This document shows, piece by piece, positions 1-6,854 of a stretch of 13,029 nucleotides of DNA. Position 1 is the first letter of the stretch; each line of letters opens with the position of its first letter. This stretch comes from Chloroflexota bacterium (lineage in GTDB: Bacteria > Chloroflexota > Chloroflexia > Thermomicrobiales > UBA6265): assembly GCA_019348515.1 (NCBI GenBank), contig JAHWJF010000039.1, positions 1 to 13,029 on the forward strand, given 5' to 3'. The translations under genes and the position numbers were made by a program. Below the pieces are notes generated by a model. That model ran no database searches and was not told the origin of the DNA. It saw only the letters and a list, made by a program, of their open reading frames with translations.

Positions 1-1565
1 GGGAACGGAATCTCACCAATCAGCTCGATTGGTTGCCACCCGTCATACGCGCTGAGATCGAGTTGCGAAGGTTGGACGAACCGCGAAAGATTGACCACGC
101 ACAGCAGCACTTCGTCAGCATAGGCCCGGACGTAGGCGAGCACGGTGCGATTGTCTGCATTCAGGAACTCTAGCGACCCTCTGCCGAATGCACGGTACCG
201 TTTGCGAACGCGAATGATCCGGCGCATCCACTCTAGCAGCGAGGTCGGCAACCGCTCCTGCGCCTCGACATTGACGGCCTGAAACCCATACACCGGATCG
301 GCAATCACCGGCTCGTAGAGGCGGGCGGCATCGGCACGGGAGAAGCCGGCGTTGCGGTCGCCCGACCATTGCATCGGGGTACGCACTCCGTTCCGGTCAC
401 CGAGAAAGACGTTGTCCCCCATCCCGATCTCGTCACCGTAGTAGATCACCGGCGTTCCGGGTAGCGAGAAGAGGAGAGAGTTCATCAACTCGATCTTGCG
501 CCGGCTGTTCTCGAGGAGCGGGGCAAGCCGGCGGCGAATGCCCACGTTGCGGCGCATCATCGAGTCCTTCGCGTACTCGGAGTACATATAGTCGCGCTCT
601 TCGTCCGTGACCATCTCCAGCGTGAGCTCGTCATGGTTGCGCAGAAAGATCGCCCACTGCGCGTTGTCCGGGATGGGCGGCGTGCGGGACAAGATTTCGA
701 CGATCGGGATCCGGTCCTCACGGCGGATCGCCATGAACATGCGCGGCATGAGCGGGAAATGGAACGCCATGTGGAATTCGGGATCGTCTTCGGTGCCGAA
801 GTATTCCACGACGTCCTCGGGCCACTGGTTGGCCTCAGCTAACAGGATCTTACCTGGAAACTCGTCGTCCACCATCCGCCGCAAGCACTGCAGGAACGCA
901 TGAGTTTCGGGGAGGTTCTCGCAGATCGTCCCCTCCCGCTCGATAAGGTACGGGACGGCATCACAACGGAATCCGTCCAGGCCCAAATCGAGCCAGTATC
1001 GTACGATGTTGAGCATTTCCTCCTGCACCGCGGGGTTATCGTAATTGAGATCAGGTTGATTACTGAAGAAGCGATGCCAGAAATACATTCGAGCTTCAGG
1101 GTCATACGTCCAGTTTGAAACTTCAGTGTCGGTGAAGATGATGCGCGCGTCGGCATACCGGGTAGGATCGTCGCTCCAGACGTAGTAATCGCGGTACGGC
1201 GAGTCGGGATCCTTGCGCCCTTCCTGGAACCACGCGTGCTGGTCGGAGGTATGGTTGACGACCAGATCAGCAATCACTTTGAGCCCGCGCTCGTGTGCCG
1301 AGTCGAGCAGTGCCTTGAAGTCCGCAACAGTGCCGTAGTCGATGTGAATACTCGTGAAGTCGGAAATATCGTATCCATCGTCTTTGAAGGGCGACGGGTA
1401 CATCGGGAGGAGCCAGATGCAGTCGACGCCGAGCTGCCTGATGTAATCGAGTTTCTCGGCCATGCCCCGGAAGTCGCCGATCCCGTTGTTATCCGAATCG
1501 AAGAACGACTTGACGGGCGCTTCGTAAAACACCGCGTCTTTGAACCAGAGCGGATCGCTGCTCAT
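1..1565 (-). CDS. treS: Trehalose synthase (maltose alpha-D-glucosyltransferase), GH13; C-terminus cut by window edge
   Basis: TreS interconverts maltose and trehalose in the cytoplasm, linking trehalose to maltose/glycogen metabolism. The reading frame is open from an ATG at 1565 to the window edge (521 codons visible, no stop). The usual GH13 blocks are in order: DLVVNH (about residues 100-105), GFRCDAVPY with the nucleophile Asp202, LLAEANQWPEDVVEYFG with the acid/base Glu244, and FLRNHDELTLEMVTDEERDY with Asp312. The EANQWPEDVVEYFG and NHDELTLEMVTDEERDY stretches are typical of TreS rather than of general alpha-amylases. The start is well supported: GGAGG lies four bases upstream (1570-1574). 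I translated the whole frame and saw no frameshift. Known TreS proteins are about 550-600 residues, or over 1000 when fused to maltokinase; the window end hides which form this is. A divergent ArsR-type regulator lies upstream. Confidence 0.95.
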   Translation of the reverse strand, partial: MSSDPLWFKDAVFYEAPVKSFFDSDNNGIGDFRGMAEKLDYIRQLGVDCIWLLPMYPSPFKDDGYDISDFTSIHIDYGTVADFKALLDSAHERGLKVIADLVVNHTSDQHAWFQEGRKDPDSPYRDYYVWSDDPTRYADARIIFTDTEVSNWTYDPEARMYFWHRFFSNQPDLNYDNPAVQEEMLNIVRYWLDLGLDGFRCDAVPYLIEREGTICENLPETHAFLQCLRRMVDDEFPGKILLAEANQWPEDVVEYFGTEDDPEFHMAFHFPLMPRMFMAIRREDRIPIVEILSRTPPIPDNAQWAIFLRNHDELTLEMVTDEERDYMYSEYAKDSMMRRNVGIRRRLAPLLENSRRKIELMNSLLFSLPGTPVIYYGDEIGMGDNVFLGDRNGVRTPMQWSGDRNAGFSRADAARLYEPVIADPVYGFQAVNVEAQERLPTSLLEWMRRIIRVRKRYRAFGRGSLEFLNADNRTVLAYVRAYADEVLLCVVNLSRFVQPSQLDLSAYDGWQPIELIGEIPF

Positions 1566-1622
1566 CTCACCTCCAATGGAGACCGCCGCACGTCGGGCCT
1601 GATTGACCCCTCAACGTCACGC

Positions 1623-1652
1623 ATTATCCCTACCAACCGCCACGTCTGACGA
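1623..1652 (-). promoter_or_regulatory. Predicted sigma70-like promoter of treS
   Basis: On the minus strand a -10 box GATAAT (1623-1628, five of six consensus bases) lies 18 nt downstream of TCGTCA (1647-1652, four of six). It would give a leader of roughly 50 nt before the treS ATG at 1565. The -35 box falls within one of two CTGACGA copies (plus-strand reading, 1646-1652 and 1658-1664). The prediction is by eye only. Confidence 0.4.
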
Positions 1653-1657
1653 GATTT

Positions 1658-1686
1658 CTGACGAAACCCGGCCAGAGCGATATCAT
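1658..1686 (+). promoter_or_regulatory. Predicted sigma70-like promoter of the ArsR-type regulator gene
   Basis: On the plus strand CTGACG (1658-1663, four of six against TTGACA) is followed after 17 nt by TATCAT (1681-1686, five of six against TATAAT). It sits about 40 nt upstream of the ATG at 1733. The -10 overlaps a small palindrome ATCATGAT (1682-1689), a plausible operator position. It is back to back with the predicted treS promoter, the two -35 boxes being only 5 bp apart. The prediction is by eye only. Confidence 0.35.
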
Positions 1687-1732
1687 GATGATGTGATCCA
1701 CTCTGTAGTCTCCTCTCAAGAGGCAGCCCTGT

Positions 1733-2863
1733 ATGGGTGAGCTCGTCGCCGGACAACCCGCACTGCGCATCGAAACTGTGGTTTCGTTGCCGCTCGATAT
1801 GATCTCGGTGCTATCTCTACTCTACCGCGCGGTGCCGGGCAGCGATCTCGATCCCTGGCTGGTCGCGGCGCGGCAGCGCCTACCGGAGCCGGTCCGAGCC
1901 GATCTCGATCTGCTGCACGGCTTCTCCGGGCGGCTTCTCTACTATCCTGAGGAACCGGTCATGCGCTTCGAGCCCTTGCGTTCGGATCGCGTCGACGCCA
2001 GCTTCGCGGACCTGATCACCTTCATGGAGAGCATCCCCGCGGACGAGTACCGCGCCATGGTGGCGCACGCCCTGGAGCGCGTCCACGCCGACCTCGAGCT
2101 CCGTTGGCGACCGCCCAGCGATGACGAGTCGTGGGCCCGCTCCCTGGCCCCAACGCTGACGACCACCCCCCTGGCCGAGGCAATGGCGCTCATTCGCAAT
2201 CCGTCGGAGTTGAAGCGACGCACGATTTCCCTCTACGACCGCGTTTGGAATGGCGTGTACGAGGAAACGCGAGACGCCGCGCTCCCGACACTGCGGGAAG
2301 CAGCGCGCCGGGGCACGGCGTTCGGCGACCGCGCGTTTCCGGAGGCCTACGCCTCCCTCACCGGCCAACGCGTCCCGGATGTGCTCGATAGTCCGCCACC
2401 GACCATCACCCGCGTCGCATTCTGCCCCTCAGCCCATCTCGGCGGCTTCATAAGCTATATCGCCTATGCCCCGGATCTGATTGTCTTTTTTGCGGCGCCG
2501 CAGCTCATCGATCGCTGCCAACAGCGTGATGCCGCGCCAGCGCGCGGCAGTGAGCCGGACCTGCCGCCACCAAGCGGCCAAGCCGATCTGCTTGACGCGA
2601 CGCGGGCCCTGGCAGATCCGACACGACTCCGCATGCTCGATCTCTTGCTGGAGGGCGAGCTCTATGCCCAGGAGATCGTCGGTCGCCTCGGCGTCGCCCA
2701 GTCGGCCGTCTCGCGACACCTGTCGCAGCTCGAGCGAGCTGGACTGGTCACGGTTCAGGCACGCCGGGGTTCAAAGTACTACGCCGTCAATCCCGAGACG
2801 TTCGAGGCTGTGGCGTCTGCGCTCATCCAGCGCGGTGCAAGAGCACGAGAGCGAAGACGGTAG
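1733..2863 (+). CDS. ArsR-family transcriptional regulator with a long N-terminal domain
   Basis: This is a cytoplasmic DNA-binding regulator of 376 residues, much longer than the roughly 100-residue classical ArsR proteins. The C-terminal winged helix-turn-helix spans about residues 283-355: an ADPTRLRMLDLL helix, then EIVGRLGVAQSAVSRHLSQLERAGLV as the helix-turn-helix (about 314-339), then the wing ARRGSKYYAVNP. No ArsR-type metal-binding cysteine motif (such as ELCVCDL) is present; that position reads ELYAQEIV. The N-terminal 280 residues are mostly helical and resemble the extended domain of some actinobacterial and chloroflexal ArsR-like regulators (DUF5937-type); that match is from memory. 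It presumably binds a ligand or mediates oligomerisation. The start is the ATG at 1733 with AAGAGG nine bases upstream. The gene is divergent from treS and convergent with the purine permease gene. Its target and inducer are unknown. Confidence 0.85.
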   Translation: MGELVAGQPALRIETVVSLPLDMISVLSLLYRAVPGSDLDPWLVAARQRLPEPVRADLDLLHGFSGRLLYYPEEPVMRFEPLRSDRVDASFADLITFMESIPADEYRAMVAHALERVHADLELRWRPPSDDESWARSLAPTLTTTPLAEAMALIRNPSELKRRTISLYDRVWNGVYEETRDAALPTLREAARRGTAFGDRAFPEAYASLTGQRVPDVLDSPPPTITRVAFCPSAHLGGFISYIAYAPDLIVFFAAPQLIDRCQQRDAAPARGSEPDLPPPSGQADLLDATRALADPTRLRMLDLLLEGELYAQEIVGRLGVAQSAVSRHLSQLERAGLVTVQARRGSKYYAVNPETFEAVASALIQRGARARERRR

Positions 2864-2870
2864 TCTCCAA

Positions 2871-2900
2871 CGCCTCTCTCGGGTCATTGCGTGAGGGGTG
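2871..2900. terminator. Weak stem-loop between convergent genes
   Basis: Between the stop of the ArsR-type gene and the stop of the permease gene, 2871-2878 can pair with 2893-2900. The stem is about eight pairs including two G-U pairs, around a 14-nt loop. There is no T-run on either side, so it is not a classical intrinsic terminator. It is listed only because it is the best structure in the 55-bp convergent gap. Confidence 0.2.
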
Positions 2901-2918
2901 ATGGGCGCTGATCCTTCG

Positions 2919-4349
2919 TCAGAATCGCGCGTCGAACAGGGCCCAACGCAGGAAGTAGAGCAGGAAGGCCAGAGCGACGACGTATAACGCCGGATGGACT
3001 TCCCGAGCCTTCCCGCTCGCGAGCTTGACGAGCACATAGCTGACGAAGCCGGCGCCGATCCCATTGGTGATGCTGAAGGTGAGGGGCATCACCAACATCG
3101 TCAGAACCACCGGCAGTGCCTCGTCCAGGTTCCGAAAGTTGATCGCCCGGCGGCGCGTGGTTCCCAGTGACGCGCCGCGGTCTTCCTCAGAAAGCACGCT
3201 GACCATCAGCACACCGACCACGATCAACGCCGGAGCGGTTGCCACCGCTGGAATCGCCCCGACGAGGGCGACCAATGGCAACGCCAGTAGGAAGAGCAGC
3301 CCGGTCACGACCGACACGAGACCGGTCCTGCCCCCCGCCGCAACTCCGGCGGCCGATTCGATGTACGTTGTCGCCGAAGACGCACTCAAGACGCCGCCGG
3401 CCACAGCGCCGAGGGAATCGACGAGAAGTGGCCGTTGGGCGTCCACGAGATCCCCGTCCTCAGCCAGGTAGCCTGCCTCGCCGCCCACGCCGATCAAGGT
3501 TCCCATCGTGTCGAAGAAGTCGGAGAGCATGAAGCTGACAACCGCCAGGACTGCGGTGAGGAGCCCGAGCTTGGCGAAGAACCCGAGACTGAACTGACCA
3601 ACGAGGGAAAAGTCTGGACCCGCCAGTGGGTCCGGCGGCAACTGCGCAACATTACCGGGCACGAGAAAGGCGATGACCGTAGCGATCAGAATGCCGGCAA
3701 GGATCGCGGCACGAAAACCCCGCGCCATGAGGACGATCGTCGTCACCAGTCCAATCATAGCCACGAAGATCGGCCAGCTGTTCAGGGGCGTGAGGGTGAG
3801 CAGCCCGTCGACGGTTCCCGTCTGTCCCGGGATGAAGGTGATCACGCCCGAGTTGCGCAGACCAATGAACAGAATGAAGAACCCGATCCCGACGGCGATG
3901 GCCCGGCTGAGGGCAAACGGCACGACGTCCATGACGTACTTACGTACGCCAAGCAGGACGAGAACCGTGATCAGCAGCCCTTCGACGACAACGACGCCCA
4001 TCGCCTCGGCTGGCGTGAGCCCCATCGTGCCGACCAGGTTGTACGCAACGATGGCGTTCAGACCGAGACCGGGGGCGAGGGCGAAGGCCCGGTTCGTGTA
4101 GAGCCCCATCGCGATGGAGAGAAGGCCGGCAACCAGGCATGTCGAGGTGGCGACGGCCCGCGGATCGAGACCGGCCGCGGCCAGGATGGCCGGGTTTACG
4201 GCAATGATGTAGGCCATGACGAAGAAGGTCGTCAGTCCCGCCAGCACCTCGGTCCGCACATCGGTGCCGTGCTGCCTTAGCCGAAAAAACCCTTCCAGAC
4301 CACCCGTCGGACTTCCCGCGGCACCAATCGCGGCCCGGTTCATGCCCAT
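2919..4349 (-). CDS. NCS2-family purine permease, AzgA/PbuG-like (adenine/guanine/hypoxanthine uptake)
   Basis: This is an integral membrane transporter of 476 residues, probably a proton-coupled purine-base importer. The family signatures are clear: VRTEVLAGLTTFFVMAYI (about 31-48), ALAPGLGLNA (90-99), AIAVGIGFFILFIGLRN (150-166), DFFDTMGTLIGVGGEAG (277-293), and SSATTYIESAAGVAAGGRTG (324-343). The tail GFVSYVLVKLASGKAREVHP is typical of the AzgA branch rather than the UraA/xanthine branch. There are many hydrophobic segments, as expected for about 12-14 membrane helices. The ATG at 4349 has GGAGAAG at 4354-4360; a second ATG six bases on could also serve. One oddity is that residues about 388-402 (EEDRGASLGTTRRRA) look like an inserted polar loop compared with family members I recall. 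The gene lies 68 nt downstream of the TPR-like gene in the same direction, so it is probably cotranscribed. Confidence 0.93.
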   Translation of the reverse strand: MGMNRAAIGAAGSPTGGLEGFFRLRQHGTDVRTEVLAGLTTFFVMAYIIAVNPAILAAAGLDPRAVATSTCLVAGLLSIAMGLYTNRAFALAPGLGLNAIVAYNLVGTMGLTPAEAMGVVVVEGLLITVLVLLGVRKYVMDVVPFALSRAIAVGIGFFILFIGLRNSGVITFIPGQTGTVDGLLTLTPLNSWPIFVAMIGLVTTIVLMARGFRAAILAGILIATVIAFLVPGNVAQLPPDPLAGPDFSLVGQFSLGFFAKLGLLTAVLAVVSFMLSDFFDTMGTLIGVGGEAGYLAEDGDLVDAQRPLLVDSLGAVAGGVLSASSATTYIESAAGVAAGGRTGLVSVVTGLLFLLALPLVALVGAIPAVATAPALIVVGVLMVSVLSEEDRGASLGTTRRRAINFRNLDEALPVVLTMLVMPLTFSITNGIGAGFVSYVLVKLASGKAREVHPALYVVALAFLLYFLRWALFDARF

Positions 4350-4417
4350 GCGGCTTCTCCAGCAAAGCCCCGCTCCGTCATGGCGAACTCATCACCGAGG
4401 ATTCGACATTCAACGCA

Positions 4418-4972
4418 TCACGGACTGAGGACGATCTGTTGCCGCGGGCGGAGTGGCTTTGGACGGAACGTGCTCTGAACCCGCGCTCTCAAGACAGCGG
4501 CGTCACGCTCGCGTCCCGCTTGGACGTAGGCGTCGACCGCGGCCTCGTGGGCCGCTCGCTCCAGCGTCCAGAACGTGGGTGTGCGGGTGAGATCGAGCAG
4601 CGGATCAAGCCGGGCCGCTTCCGCAAACGCGGCCCCGGCAGCATCGAACCGTCGACCCCGGCTCAGCGCCAGGGCGCGCAGCGCGGCAGCGCGGGCCCGG
4701 CGTTCATTGGCGGAGAGGGGTGTGGCTGGGCCAGGTTTTCTAACGGTGATCTCTTCCAGTTCTACGGCCACTGGCACAGGACGTGCGCCCACGGCCGGGG
4801 CCGAATCCTCTCGCGGGGACTCTGGCGACGCGGGGCCGAGAACACCTCGATCCACGGGCACCGCTACAGCGAGAACCGGCGCAACTGCGGTTCCCGCGTC
4901 ACTCGTGATTCGCCCCGTCAGGCGGCGCCAGGTCGCCGTGAGACAGAGCACGGCTGGTTGGGAGATCATCAT
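4418..4972 (-). CDS. Uncharacterised protein with a TPR-like helical C-terminal half
   Basis: This is a predicted protein of 184 residues that I do not recognise as a named family. Residues 1-90 are rich in Pro, Ala and Val and look largely disordered, with no clear signal peptide. Residues about 90-168 are strongly helical. The stretch ALRALALSRGRRFDAAGAAF with the following AEAARLDP (about 97-124) has the spacing of a tetratricopeptide repeat, including the final LDP, and is followed by another helix pair (about 135-165). It is preferred over the overlapping plus-strand frames because its composition alternates as in a real helical protein, and because it ends 68 nt before the permease start on the same strand. 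The ATG at 4972 has GAGG seven bases upstream; a second ATG follows immediately. A role as a protein-protein adaptor is possible but only inferred from the TPR-like pattern. Confidence 0.65.
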   Translation of the reverse strand: MMISQPAVLCLTATWRRLTGRITSDAGTAVAPVLAVAVPVDRGVLGPASPESPREDSAPAVGARPVPVAVELEEITVRKPGPATPLSANERRARAAALRALALSRGRRFDAAGAAFAEAARLDPLLDLTRTPTFWTLERAAHEAAVDAYVQAGRERDAAVLRARVQSTFRPKPLRPRQQIVLSP

Positions 4973-5056
4973 GGCGCGGCCTCGGCAAACAAGCTATGCG
5001 CACACCGTCGCGCGGCGGCTTTGCGCCAGCACGGGGACCGGCGATCACGTATCTCA

Positions 5057-5120
5057 ATTATGCGGGGATTCTGAATCGCTTCAGGCTTCGCATCCTACCA
5101 TCGAGACCGTACGGACACAA
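5057..5120 (-). promoter_or_regulatory. Candidate promoter region for the TPR-like/permease unit
   Basis: There are two possible minus-strand promoters. The first has TTGTGT (5115-5120), a 17-nt spacer and TAGGAT (5092-5097). The second has CTGAAG (5079-5084), a 16-nt spacer and CATAAT (5057-5062, five of six consensus bases). The second overlaps the palindrome at 5071-5084. Either gives a leader of about 75-115 nt before the ATG at 4972. The prediction is by eye, and the choice between them is open. Confidence 0.3.
5071..5084. repeat. Small inverted repeat CTGAA-TCGC-TTCAG
   Basis: There is a perfect 5-bp inverted repeat with a 4-nt centre in the divergent region between the TPR-like gene and the sirtuin gene. 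It overlaps a candidate -35 box for the minus-strand unit, a typical operator position. At this size it could also be chance. Confidence 0.3.
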
Positions 5121-5131
5121 GAGCAATTGTG
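5116..5131. repeat. Small inverted repeat CACAA-GAGCAA-TTGTG
   Basis: There is a perfect 5-bp inverted repeat with a 6-nt spacer, about 45 nt upstream of the sirtuin start and overlapping the upstream candidate -35 box of the minus-strand unit. The half-site and spacer size fit a dimeric helix-turn-helix regulator. No binding protein can be named, and chance is possible. Confidence 0.3.
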
Positions 5132-5157
5132 ACTGGCTGGCAGATGCCTGCCCCTTC

Positions 5158-5165
5158 GGAAGGAG
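5158..5165 (+). promoter_or_regulatory. Ribosome binding site that decides the TTG start of the sirtuin gene
   Basis: GGAAGGAG lies nine bases upstream of the TTG at 5175-5177. The first in-frame ATG is at residue 30, inside the nucleotide-binding fold, so it cannot be the true start. This strong Shine-Dalgarno sequence supports TTG. Confidence 0.7.
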
Positions 5166-5174
5166 TCCTGCGCA

Positions 5175-5993
5175 TTGACGAATCGGGTTGAGTCGAGTGC
5201 CGGTGGTGACCGGGACTCCGCGATTGCGGCACTGATCGAGCTGTCGCGACCAGCTCGCGCGATGACCGCGTTTACGGGCGCCGGAATAAGCACCGAATCG
5301 GGCATCCCCGACTACCGGGGACCCGGAGGCGTCTGGGAACGCAACGCTCCGCCGACGCTCAAGGACTTCCGCCAAAACCTCCAGACACGACAGCAATACT
5401 GGGAGGAGCGAAGCGAGCGATATCCAAATCTGCGGGATACAGATCCAAACGCCGGCCACGTGGCACTCGCGCGGCTGCAAACCGCCGGCCGGATGACTCA
5501 CGTCATTACCCAGAATATCGATGGTCTGCATCAGAAGGCCGGAAGCGAGCCGGAACGAGTCATCGAGCTCCACGGGACGGCTCATCGGGTGCGCTGCCTC
5601 GACTGTGGAGCATCCTGGCCCGCGGCAGAGATTCAGGCGCGGCTAGAGAGTGAGCCTCTGCCGACGTGTGACGTTTGTGGCGGCATGCTCCGCGCCGCGA
5701 CAGTGCTCTTCGGCGAAGCTCTACCGGAAGACGCCTTGCGTCGCGCCTTCGCCGCGGCCCAGGCCCGCGACGTGATGCTAGTCGTCGGCAGCTCACTGGT
5801 TGGTCAGCCCGCGGCCCGCATCCCCGAGATCGCGGTCGCCTCGGGAGCGCGGCTCGCGATCATCAACAACGAATCGACTCCTCTGGATGGCCTGGCCGAC
5901 GTGATTGTGCGCGCCAGCGCCGGCGCCGTTCTCAGCACGCTCGCCGCTGCGCTGCTTGCGGGGCCTCAGGACACCCCGGCCGGTTCAGGTTGA
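5175..5993 (+). CDS. Sir2-family NAD-dependent protein deacylase (sirtuin)
   Basis: This cytoplasmic enzyme of 272 residues removes acetyl or other acyl groups from protein lysines, consuming NAD and releasing nicotinamide and O-acyl-ADP-ribose. The signatures are complete: GAGIS (35-39) followed by ESGIPDYRGPGGVW, TQNIDGLH (112-119), catalytic His133 in ELHG, and a zinc site formed by CLDC (Cys141, Cys144) and CDVC (Cys165, Cys168). It continues with VLFGEALP and GSSL (205-208), then IINNE in the NAD pocket. The ESGIPDYRG stretch and the QQYW segment recall SIRT4-like (class II) sirtuins more than CobB, but I did not test this by phylogeny, and the CobB/SIRT5 Tyr-Arg desuccinylase signature was not obvious. 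It starts at TTG 5175 with a strong Shine-Dalgarno sequence. It overlaps mutM tail to tail by 28 bp. Its substrates are unknown. Confidence 0.95.
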   Translation: MTNRVESSAGGDRDSAIAALIELSRPARAMTAFTGAGISTESGIPDYRGPGGVWERNAPPTLKDFRQNLQTRQQYWEERSERYPNLRDTDPNAGHVALARLQTAGRMTHVITQNIDGLHQKAGSEPERVIELHGTAHRVRCLDCGASWPAAEIQARLESEPLPTCDVCGGMLRAATVLFGEALPEDALRRAFAAAQARDVMLVVGSSLVGQPAARIPEIAVASGARLAIINNESTPLDGLADVIVRASAGAVLSTLAAALLAGPQDTPAGSG

Positions 5994-6835
5994 CAGACCG
6001 GACAGTAATAGGTTCCCCTTCCGCCCACCGTAATCTTGACGATTGCCGACCCGCAGGTGGTGCACGGTTCGTCTTTTCGGGCGTGCACTGTCGGGAACCC
6101 ATCACGTGGGTAGGCCTTCCCGCGACGGATCGCGGCGCCCCCTTGCTCGATACCGCGGTCGAGCGCCCACCCGATGGCCGGATGTAGCCGGTCAATCTCG
6201 TCCGGGTTCAGATCGTTCGCGGACCGGCGCGGATGGATTCTCGCCCGATGCAGCGCCTCGTCGACGTAGATGTTGCCAAGTCCTGCCACTACTCGCTGAT
6301 CGAGCAGTGCCTGCTTGACCGCGATCCGGCGCCGTTGCAGGCGGCCCGCAAGGTCGTCGCGGTTGAAACCGGCCGTGCCAGTCCCCTCGGGCCCGAAGCG
6401 GAACGCCGCAAGCGCGTCGTCAACGTCGTCGCTCGGCATCAAGCGCCACCAACCGAACTGGCGGATATCGCTGTAGTAGGCAACAGTCTCGTCGAACCAC
6501 ATCGTCAGATGGGTCGCCTTGTGTGGAAACGGTCCCTCAGGGTCCGGAACCGGATGACCGGCGACTATTCTCGTACCGTCTGGGCGTAGAACCGCCAGCT
6601 GGCCCGCCAACTTGAAATGGGTTAGCACGCTCAATCCCTCGGACCAATGAGTCACCAGGACTTTGGCTCGGCGATCAGCGGCCAAGAGGGTTCGGCCAAC
6701 GAGAAGCTCGAGATCAGGGAGTGGTGAATCGCGGACGAGCTTCGGCAGGGTAAGCTCGACGCTCGACAACGTCCGCCCCGCCAGCTCGCGCTCGACAATT
6801 CTACGGATGGTCTCGACTTCAGGGAGTTCGGGCAT
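5966..6835 (-). CDS. mutM: Formamidopyrimidine-DNA glycosylase (bifunctional glycosylase/AP lyase)
   Basis: MutM/Fpg removes 8-oxoguanine and formamidopyrimidines from DNA and cleaves the abasic site. The 289 residues are close to the usual 270-290. The N-terminus PELPEVET carries the catalytic Pro (exposed after Met removal) and Glu. Lys58 in RRAKVL matches the conserved Lys57 of the processed E. coli enzyme. The helix-two-turn-helix is at GLGNIYVDEALHRARIHP (185-202). The zinc finger CTTC (258-261) and CPVC (278-281) contains the conserved Arg in GRGTYYC. The void-filling Met of E. coli (HLGMSG) is replaced by Leu76 in HFKLAGQ, while the later Arg and Phe are kept in DIRQFG. The ATG at 6835 has only a weak nearby Shine-Dalgarno sequence. 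The preceding gene ends 19 nt upstream, so it is probably the last gene of the minus-strand run. The 3' end overlaps the convergent sirtuin gene. Confidence 0.96.
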   Translation of the reverse strand: MPELPEVETIRRIVERELAGRTLSSVELTLPKLVRDSPLPDLELLVGRTLLAADRRAKVLVTHWSEGLSVLTHFKLAGQLAVLRPDGTRIVAGHPVPDPEGPFPHKATHLTMWFDETVAYYSDIRQFGWWRLMPSDDVDDALAAFRFGPEGTGTAGFNRDDLAGRLQRRRIAVKQALLDQRVVAGLGNIYVDEALHRARIHPRRSANDLNPDEIDRLHPAIGWALDRGIEQGGAAIRRGKAYPRDGFPTVHARKDEPCTTCGSAIVKITVGGRGTYYCPVCQPEPAGVS

Positions 6836-6854
6836 TGTCCAGCTGGGGCTGCTC

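Noticed and set aside
3435..4280. Plus-strand open frame of 281 codons with very charged, repetitive Asp/Glu/Arg composition
   Set aside because: It is entirely antisense to the well-supported permease gene. Its composition is that expected from the complement of hydrophobic codons in GC-rich DNA.
4439..5132. Two plus-strand open frames of about 185-211 codons
   Set aside because: They are antisense to the TPR-like gene, Arg/Ser/Gly-rich and without domain features. The minus-strand frame is more protein-like and continues into the permease unit.
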